Shown: one piece after another, positions 1 to 4,663 of the stretch | How positions within the stretch are numbered: the stretch's first letter is position 1 | Layout of the letters: each line of letters opens with the position of its first letter | DNA from: Bifidobacterium breve | Lineage (GTDB): Bacteria; Bacteroidota; Bacteroidia; Cytophagales; UBA9547 | DNA length: 6,156 nt | Direction of reading: 5' to 3' | Assembly (NCBI GenBank): GCA_943325655.2 | Contig: CALPQG020000174.1 | Span: 1 to 6,156 of the forward strand | Notes under the pieces: generated by a model | What the model was told of the DNA's origin: nothing | Seen by the model: the letters and a program-made list of their open reading frames with translations, nothing else | The model's database searches: none | Made by a program: the position numbers and the translations under genes

Positions 1-39
1 AAGTTTAGAATTTTATATTAATACTGATTTCATCCATAA

Positions 40-83
40 ACAACAAAAAACTCGCTTCAGCAATGGAGCGAGTTTTTTGTTGT
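40..83. terminator. Bidirectional intrinsic terminator
   Basis: A 17-bp perfect inverted repeat (arms 40-56 and 67-83) encloses a ten-base loop that can close further to leave GCAA at 60-63. The stem core is CTCGCT/AGCGAG, flanked by six A on the left and six T on the right, so each strand yields a hairpin followed by a U-run. It lies 26 bases beyond the stop codon of the minus-strand ATPase gene, which it should terminate. It would equally stop transcription entering from a gene left of the window. Confidence 0.9.
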
Positions 84-109
84 ATAGTATAAAAAGAAAT
101 AGTCAACAC

Positions 110-1318
110 TTACTTCATAAACCCAAACAGCCATAATGGACTTTTGTTTCCTGAGCCATATTCTATATTGTCGGCTACCACAAATGAATTTTCCAAATTG
201 GCAATTTGCTTGAAGCCTTTATTGCTCCCTCCTACTTCTAAGGTATATTTATCATTCACCAAAAAATCTCCTGCTGAAGATGCTTCTACCTTGTGGGCAT
301 ATTGCAGTTGATTCAAGATAAACGTTTCCCTTAAATTACCAATATCAACGTTTTGTGGTGCAATGGCATAGCTCAAATTAGGATGATGTAAATATACTTT
401 CTCTGGCTTGGTCATTAAGTCATAACTTTTACCTTTTGGCATCAATAGGATTATCAATTTTGCGTCTTGTAAATATTCTAAGTACAGCATAATCGTATTT
501 CTAGACACCTCTATTGCTTGTGACAATTTGGATATATTGGGTTGATACGGTACCGAAATCGCCAACATATACAACAACTTGCGAAGTTTATGAATATACT
601 TAGGCTCCACATTCTTAATAAATGGAATATCTGCTTCCAAAATTAAATTTACAGTATTGAGTAATTTATGACTATAGGTATTCTTATTTTGTAAATAATA
701 CGGATAATACCCTTGCTTTAAGTATTCATCAAAATAGGCTAAGGGCTTTAATTTATCAAGAATTTCATTCGCAATTGCCTGATGATTTTCTGTGATTTGC
801 GAAAATGTATAGGACGAAATTTTTTGTTTGGTTTCAATCTCCAAAAATTCTCTAAAACTCAAGCCTTCCAAATTATATTGCACAGCTCTTCTACTCAAAT
901 CAGCACTGCCTTTGTAGATATGCAAGATAGATGAACCCGTAAAAACAACGTGCAAATCGGGTATGCTGTCGTATATATTTTTAAGTTCTTGCGACCAATT
1001 TTCATACTTATGGATTTCATCAATGAACAAATACTTCCCCCCTTTTTTACTAAAGGTGTTGGCTAAGTCTAATATTGTTCCCATCTCAAAAACCAAATCA
1101 TCCAATGACACATACAAGCATGCGCTGTCATAGCCAAATTTCTCTTTGATGTACTGCAAAAGTAGTGTTGTCTTTCCAACACCTCTTGCACCTTTAATAC
1201 AAATTAATTTTTCTGTCCACTCAATGTCATCTATCAAGCCCCGTCTAAACGAAGGAACCAATTTACGCAATTGATTATTAGACTTTTCTACCAATACTTC
1301 AAACTTTTCATTTTCCAT
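110..1318 (-). CDS. AAA family ATPase with C-terminal DUF4143 domain
   Basis: This 402-residue protein belongs to the widespread AAA_14/DUF4143 group of P-loop ATPases, whose cellular role is poorly defined. Walker A is GARGVGKT (residues 43-50), Walker B is YLFIDEIH (96-103), and a sensor-like FTGSS sits at 126-130. The family-typical GLSFREFLE follows at 152-160. Residues 261-289 look like a winged helix-turn-helix (NISKLSQAIEVSRNTI). The C-terminal DUF4143 part has a nuclease-like fold in related proteins, but here the expected E-x-K is EVGG (361-364), so a catalytic nuclease site is doubtful; I recall EVGG as common in Bacteroidota members of this group. The length is normal for the family. 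The ATG at 1318 is supported by a promoter 20 bases upstream. The gene is transcribed alone, away from the plus-strand cassette, and I see no functional link to it. Such genes are often accessory or mobile in their distribution. Confidence 0.92.
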   Translation of the reverse strand: MENEKFEVLVEKSNNQLRKLVPSFRRGLIDDIEWTEKLICIKGARGVGKTTLLLQYIKEKFGYDSACLYVSLDDLVFEMGTILDLANTFSKKGGKYLFIDEIHKYENWSQELKNIYDSIPDLHVVFTGSSILHIYKGSADLSRRAVQYNLEGLSFREFLEIETKQKISSYTFSQITENHQAIANEILDKLKPLAYFDEYLKQGYYPYYLQNKNTYSHKLLNTVNLILEADIPFIKNVEPKYIHKLRKLLYMLAISVPYQPNISKLSQAIEVSRNTIMLYLEYLQDAKLIILLMPKGKSYDLMTKPEKVYLHHPNLSYAIAPQNVDIGNLRETFILNQLQYAHKVEASSAGDFLVNDKYTLEVGGSNKGFKQIANLENSFVVADNIEYGSGNKSPLWLFGFMK

Positions 1319-1337
1319 TTTCTCATCATTTGCCTAG

Positions 1338-1370
1338 CAAAGGTACGACTTAATTACAAAGCCATCCAAA
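1338..1370 (-). promoter_or_regulatory. Bacteroidota-type promoter of the ATPase gene
   Basis: Read on the minus strand, TACCTTTG (1345-1338) matches the TAnnTTTG -7 box exactly. A TTTG (1370-1367) lies 21 bases upstream as the -33 box. The start codon at 1318 is only about 14 bases past the likely transcription start, giving a very short leader. The three palindromes at 1386-1471 begin 15 bases upstream of the -33 box. Confidence 0.7.
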
Positions 1371-1385
1371 CAAATCTCCACATAT

Positions 1386-1484
1386 TTGCAATGTCGACAT
1401 TACAAAAATAAGTAAAAATTGCAATGTCGACATTGCAAAAATTACCATATTTTGCAATCTGTACATTACAAAAACAACATCTCA
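1386..1484. repeat. Three 33-bp units, each led by a 20-bp near-palindrome
   Basis: The 20-base elements at 1386-1405, 1419-1438 and 1452-1471 all begin TTGCAAT and end ACATTRCAA. The middle copy, TTGCAATGTCGACATTGCAA, is a perfect palindrome; the first differs from it at one base and the third at four. Their starts are exactly 33 bases apart, about three helical turns, with unrelated AT-rich spacers of 13 bases. They lie upstream of the ATPase promoter and about 30 bases before the plus-strand promoter block, so they look like an operator array for a dimeric DNA-binding protein. The regulator is unknown; the ATPase with its winged helix is one candidate. Confidence 0.75.
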
Positions 1485-1499
1485 TCACACGCCATTCAT

Positions 1500-1589
1500 C
1501 CGAATTTTATAACAAACTATTAAAATACCATAACATTTATCTTGCAATAAGTCTACACCTTTGTGAGGTTATAAAACCAACACCACATG
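1500..1589 (+). promoter_or_regulatory. Promoter/leader block, copy A (ahead of the 66-codon gene)
   Basis: This block aligns without gaps to 1775-1864 at an offset of exactly 275 bases, with 69 of 90 positions identical. The best conserved parts are a 17-base CCGAATTTTATAACAAA at the left end, ATACCATAACATTTA in the middle, CTACAnCTTTGT, and AAACCAA before the ATG. CACCTTTG (1556-1563) is a one-mismatch TAnnTTTG -7 box, and ATTTA near 1535 sits where a weak -33 box would be. The inferred leader is under 25 bases. Conservation concentrated in these elements, with divergence between them, suggests a functional promoter. Confidence 0.6.
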
Positions 1590-1787
1590 AACATCCCTAA
1601 GCCTTGCATCACGCCTAATTTAAAAATCAAATCAACAAAGCGCTTGTCAATGATTTCATTAGAACAAAAAAGAGTATTAAAAACACTGGTCAATATCAAT
1701 GGCAAAGAAAGCATGAAGTCTTTTTTGGCAAAATTTGACATGGAGCTATTCCGTTTAATTTCAAATTTACCCAGCCGAATTTTATAA
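1587..1787 (+). CDS. Small basic protein of unknown function (66 aa)
   Basis: I do not recognise this protein. It is lysine/arginine-rich, has one cysteine (C7), and has no signal peptide or membrane segment. The ATG is supported because it sits at the same place, relative to a duplicated promoter, as the start of the PqqD-like gene 275 bases downstream. The stop codon lies inside the conserved left end of the second promoter copy. Residues 24-60 (EQKRVLKTL, then GKESMKSFLAKFDM) show the hydrophobic spacing of the helical part of the PqqD-like protein (TEIIKML, then SVAEINSYILNTYQV), so it may be a shortened, diverged duplicate. That similarity is weak and judged by eye. Alternatives are an unrelated small partner protein, a peptide substrate, or a non-coding remnant. 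A hydrophobic open frame on the opposite strand (1553-1741) competes but has no recognisable promoter. Confidence 0.45.
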   Translation: MNIPKPCITPNLKIKSTKRLSMISLEQKRVLKTLVNINGKESMKSFLAKFDMELFRLISNLPSRIL

Positions 1788-1864
1788 CAAAGGATTGAAA
1801 TACCATAACATTTACCAAATCGTAATCCTACATCTTTGTAACGTCATTAAACCAAATCCCTATG
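1775..1864 (+). promoter_or_regulatory. Promoter/leader block, copy B (ahead of the PqqD-like gene)
   Basis: This is the second copy of the block at 1500-1589. CATCTTTG (1831-1838) is the -7-like box, followed by an A-rich leader of roughly 17-24 bases and the ATG at 1862. No clear Shine-Dalgarno is present, which is usual in Bacteroidota. It should drive the PqqD-like, ATP-grasp and decarboxylase genes, since I see no further TAnnTTTG box before 3197. Confidence 0.65.
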
Positions 1865-2119
1865 AGAATTAAGAAAAACATTGCCATTAGTGAATCTGGA
1901 TTTATTTTTAATCCTGCCGTTGGCGACTCTTATTCTACCAACCCTATTGGTACTGAAATCATTAAAATGCTGAAAGAAAGCAAATCTGTGGCTGAAATCA
2001 ACAGCTATATCCTTAATACTTACCAAGTAGAAGCCTCTAGTTTTGAAAAAGACTTGTATGATTTCGTGAAAATGCTTGAAAAATATAAACTGACCGAGAC
2101 CGATGGCCAAGAAGCTTAA
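1862..2119 (+). CDS. PqqD-like peptide-binding (RRE-type) protein
   Basis: An 85-residue protein with the PqqD family pattern. N-terminal strands (IAISESGFIFNP, residues 7-18) lead into the family-typical N-x-x-G-x-x-I-x-x-x-L helix (NPIGTEIIKML, 27-37), then SVAEINSYILNTYQV (42-56), and a last helix FEKDLYDFVKMLEKYKL (61-77). The length matches stand-alone PqqD (about 90 residues). In characterised systems PqqD-like domains bind the leader of a peptide substrate and present it to modifying enzymes; they have no catalytic activity themselves. The gene opens the cassette directly after promoter copy B, and its last 17 bases overlap the ATP-grasp gene, which implies coupled translation and joint function. 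No classic PQQ or radical-SAM genes are in view, so it is not PqqD of PQQ synthesis. Which peptide it binds is unknown; the tail of the decarboxylase is a candidate. Confidence 0.85.
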   Translation: MRIKKNIAISESGFIFNPAVGDSYSTNPIGTEIIKMLKESKSVAEINSYILNTYQVEASSFEKDLYDFVKMLEKYKLTETDGQEA

Positions 2120-3149
2120 CATTGCTGTTACTGGCTTGAATGCCATTGATAGTCCAGGTCCTGGAATTCCCGTAATCAGGGCGCTGAAAGACAGTAAGGA
2201 ATTTGATGTTCGCATCATTGGTTTGTCTTACGAAACCTTAGAACCGGGCATATACATGCACGATTTGGTCGACAAAACCTACCAAATCCCATTGCCTTCC
2301 GGAGGGCAGGACATTCTTTTACAAAGACTTGCCTACATCAACGAACAAGAAGACATTGATGTATTGATCCCAAATTTTGATGCAGAACTTTTTAGTTTTA
2401 TCAAATTAGAAGACTACCTCAAAAAAAGCATGGGCATACACATGTGTTTGCCTACCATTGACCAATACGAACAAAGACATAAGGTAAACCTCAACGAGTT
2501 TGGTGACAAGCACGGCATCAAAGTTCCTAAAAGTAAAATGATTTTTAGCACCGCAGAAATCAATGGCTTGATGGATGAGTTTTCTTACCCGATGGTAATC
2601 AAAGGAAAATTTTATGAAGCGGCAGTGGCTTACAATTACGAACAAGCCGCGACACATTTCAATAAAATTAGTGCCAAATGGGGCTTACCCATCATTGTGC
2701 AAGAATTTGTATATGGTACTGAAGTAAATGTAACCGCCATAGGCGATGGCAAAGGGACCACCATAGGCGCAGTGCCGATGCGTAAACTCTATATCACCGA
2801 CAAAGGAAAAGCCTGGGCAGGCATAACCCTCGACGATCAAAACTTGATGGACTTAACCACCAATATGATTGGCTCAAGCAAATGGAGAGGTGGATTAGAA
2901 TTGGAGTTCATGAAAACCAAAGACGATGAATATTACCTCATGGAAATCAATCCAAGGTTCCCCGCATGGGTATATTTAGCGGTGGGTGCAGGGCAAAATC
3001 ATCCGGAGGCATTGGTAAAAATGGCTTTAGGAGAAGATGTTACCCCGTTTAAAGATTATGAAGTAGGCAAACTCTTTATCCGTTATGCTTACGACATGAT
3101 TGTAGACTTAAAAGAGTTTGAACAAATTTCTACCCTTGGAGAACTTTAA
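2103..3149 (+). CDS. ATP-grasp ligase, carbamoyl-phosphate-synthase-like fold
   Basis: A 348-residue single-module ATP-grasp enzyme. The N-terminal pre-ATP-grasp Rossmann part begins NIAVTGLNAIDSPGPGIPVIRAL (residues 6-28). The nucleotide-binding lysines are likely K127 and K167 (YPMVIKGKF, 162-170). QEFVYGTEVNV (200-210) carries the adenine/hinge and acidic residues, and metal ligands are E268 and E281/N283 in EINPRF. All core catalytic residues seem present. ATP-grasp enzymes activate a carboxylate as an acyl phosphate and join it to an amine or thiol, so the likely reaction is amino acid or peptide ligation; the substrate cannot be read. It is too short for carbamoyl phosphate synthase (CarB has two such modules) and lacks biotin carboxylase's C-terminal region. 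The ATG at 2103 overlaps the PqqD-like gene by 17 bases, which suggests that the ligase acts on something presented by that protein. A 47-base gap with an A-rich stretch before the next start leads to the decarboxylase. Confidence 0.88.
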   Translation: MAKKLNIAVTGLNAIDSPGPGIPVIRALKDSKEFDVRIIGLSYETLEPGIYMHDLVDKTYQIPLPSGGQDILLQRLAYINEQEDIDVLIPNFDAELFSFIKLEDYLKKSMGIHMCLPTIDQYEQRHKVNLNEFGDKHGIKVPKSKMIFSTAEINGLMDEFSYPMVIKGKFYEAAVAYNYEQAATHFNKISAKWGLPIIVQEFVYGTEVNVTAIGDGKGTTIGAVPMRKLYITDKGKAWAGITLDDQNLMDLTTNMIGSSKWRGGLELEFMKTKDDEYYLMEINPRFPAWVYLAVGAGQNHPEALVKMALGEDVTPFKDYEVGKLFIRYAYDMIVDLKEFEQISTLGEL

Positions 3150-3196
3150 AATTTTGATTTTCTATTTTCACAATACTCATTCCAAAAAGAAAAACC

Positions 3197-4552
3197 ATGA
3201 AAAAGCAATATGAAAGACCAGTAATTAGTCAATTGAACACTGGTGTAATGAATAAATTTGGTACCAAAACAGAGTTTACACCAACGTCTCACATCGACGA
3301 CAACGCGGTAAAAGACCTTTTAAAAGAATACGGTTCTCCCCTATTTGTAATGTCGGAACGCACCATCAGGTCAACCTACAAACAGGCAGTGAGGGCTTTC
3401 AAAACCCGATATCCAAAAGTACAATTTGCTTGGTCGTACAAAACCAATTATATCAACGCCGTATGTAATGTATTTCACCAAGAAGGTTCTTGGGGAGAAG
3501 TTGTCTCTCGTTTTGAATATGAAAAAGCATTGAACAATGGTGTTCCAGGCAATAAAATCATTTTTAACGGACCCGATAAAACCGATGACGATTTAATTAC
3601 CGCCATCAAAAATGAATCCCCCATTCACATTGACCATTTGGATGAATTGTATCGATTGAATGAATTGTCGGAAGAATTAAACATAAGACCACAAGTAGCC
3701 ATCAGGGTAAATATGGATACTGGTGTCTACCCAATGTGGGACAGGTTTGGTTTCAATTATGAAAATGGACAAGCCTGGGATGCCATCAACAAAATTATGT
3801 TGGCCGATAAAATGGATTTGAGAGGTTTGCATTGTCATATCGGTACCTTCATGTTGGCACCAAGTGCTTATGGCATTGCCGCAGGGAAAATGTCTGATTT
3901 AGCCATCGGTATCAAACAAAAATACAACAAAGACATCCAGTACATCGACATGGGTGGAGGTTTTGCCACCAAAAACACCTTAAAAGGATCATACCTTCCT
4001 GGCGCAGACATTTGTCCTTCGTTTGATGATTACGCGGAAGTCATCAGTACTGCCATCTTAAATGCAGGATTCAAAGAAAACGAATTGCCTTTGTTAATTT
4101 TGGAAACAGGAAGAGCAATGGTTGACGATGCAGGTTCACTTTTAGGAACCGTAATTTCAAACAAACGTTTGTCTGACGGCCGTAGAGCCACCATTCTTGA
4201 CTTCGGCGTAAACGTCTTATTCACAGCATTCTGGTACGACCATAAAATTAGTCCGGCACAAGACTTTAGCCATTATACTGAAAATACCGTACTTTACGGA
4301 CCACTTTGTATGAACATAGATGTGGTGAGGGAAAACATTACGCTTCCTCCTATGAAACGCGACGACCAAGTCGTGGTTCACCGCGTTGGCGCTTACAACA
4401 TCACCCAATCTATGCAGTTCATTTCTCTTCGTCCCGCCATTGTGATGATTGACATGGAAGGCAAAGCACACATCATCAAACAAAGAGAAAACAGAGAAAC
4501 CATAGAAATGAACGAAGTACTTCCGGAATATTTGAAGGCGTTTAAACTTTAG
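3197..4552 (+). CDS. Fold-type III PLP-dependent decarboxylase, LysA/ornithine decarboxylase-like
   Basis: A 451-residue alanine-racemase-fold decarboxylase. The PLP lysine is K82 (WSYKTN, 79-84); HCHIGT is at 212-217, the phosphate-binding GGGF at 253-256, ETGR at 303-306 (usually EPGR), the second-subunit cysteine C371 (GPLC, 368-371) and Y400 in VGAY. The PLP site is therefore intact. The loop after the cysteine reads CMNID, whereas diaminopimelate decarboxylase has CESGD and ornithine decarboxylase CDGxD; the acidic residue contacting the substrate's distal amine is missing, so the substrate is probably not DAP or ornithine. Decarboxylases acting on carrier-bound or natural-product amino acids (for example BtrK in butirosin synthesis) are the better comparison. 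Residues 1-22 form an extension before the barrel with Y5-x-x-P8-x-I10, resembling a lasso-peptide leader. No signal peptide, so cytoplasmic. It lies 47 bases after the ligase with no terminator between. Confidence 0.87.
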   Translation: MKKQYERPVISQLNTGVMNKFGTKTEFTPTSHIDDNAVKDLLKEYGSPLFVMSERTIRSTYKQAVRAFKTRYPKVQFAWSYKTNYINAVCNVFHQEGSWGEVVSRFEYEKALNNGVPGNKIIFNGPDKTDDDLITAIKNESPIHIDHLDELYRLNELSEELNIRPQVAIRVNMDTGVYPMWDRFGFNYENGQAWDAINKIMLADKMDLRGLHCHIGTFMLAPSAYGIAAGKMSDLAIGIKQKYNKDIQYIDMGGGFATKNTLKGSYLPGADICPSFDDYAEVISTAILNAGFKENELPLLILETGRAMVDDAGSLLGTVISNKRLSDGRRATILDFGVNVLFTAFWYDHKISPAQDFSHYTENTVLYGPLCMNIDVVRENITLPPMKRDDQVVVHRVGAYNITQSMQFISLRPAIVMIDMEGKAHIIKQRENRETIEMNEVLPEYLKAFKL

Positions 4553-4619
4553 TTGTCAAGTTTTCGGTTATCGAGTTTACCAATAAACTCGATAACCGAA
4601 AACTGATAATTCGACAACT
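4551..4619. repeat. Long hairpin, 21-bp perfect stem
   Basis: Arms 4559-4579 and 4584-4604 are perfect reverse complements around the loop CCAA (4580-4583). Seven further pairs form between 4551-4557 and 4613-4619 across an asymmetric bulge of one base on the left and eight on the right, which equals one unit of the adjoining 8-bp repeat. The stem starts within the decarboxylase stop codon. No T-run follows, so it is not a canonical terminator. It may protect the upstream message or limit read-through to the transporter/peptidase gene. Confidence 0.85.
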
Positions 4620-4663
4620 CGACAACTTGAAAACTTGATAACTTGAAAACTCGATAACTTGAC
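4589..4663. repeat. 8-bp tandem repeat array, consensus TYGANAAC
   Basis: Units run TCGATAAC (4589), two 7-base variants (4597, 4604), TCGACAAC (4611, 4619), TTGAAAAC (4627), TTGATAAC (4635), TTGAAAAC (4643), TCGATAAC (4651) and a partial TTGAC (4659). Variation is confined mainly to positions 2 and 5. The left arm of the hairpin (4551-4579) is the same repeat in reverse orientation. I recall similar TCGA/TTGA-AAC octamer arrays between genes in other Bacteroidota, but cannot check that here. The array fills almost the whole gap between the decarboxylase and the transporter/peptidase gene. Confidence 0.85.

Noticed and set aside
1386..1484. Possible CRISPR array (regular repeats with differing spacers)
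   Set aside because: Only three units, 13-base spacers and a palindromic 20-base core; no cas genes. An operator array fits better.
1553..1741. Minus-strand 62-codon frame with hydrophobic stretches, antisense to the 66-codon gene
   Set aside because: It could be a small membrane protein, but I see no TAnnTTTG promoter for it, and the plus-strand frame is favoured by the aligned promoter and start codon. Kept only as a lesser alternative.
1847..2218. Minus-strand 123-codon frame opposite the PqqD-like and ATP-grasp genes
   Set aside because: Entirely antisense to two genes with clear family motifs; no recognisable domain of its own.
2406..2657. Minus-strand 83-codon frame
   Set aside because: Shadow of the ATP-grasp gene, with no motif or promoter.
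2103..3149. Carbamoyl phosphate synthase or biotin carboxylase
   Set aside because: Single short ATP-grasp module without the partner domains of either enzyme and with a PqqD-like neighbour.
4030..4483. Two minus-strand frames (64 and 88 codons)
   Set aside because: Shadows of the decarboxylase gene.
3197..4552. Straightforward lysA (lysine biosynthesis) annotation
   Set aside because: The substrate loop CMNID and the N-terminal extension do not fit, and the neighbours are not lysine genes.
4559..4604. Hairpin as an intrinsic terminator
   Set aside because: The stem is long and perfect but is not followed by a T-run, and its sequence is explained by inversion of the octamer repeat.
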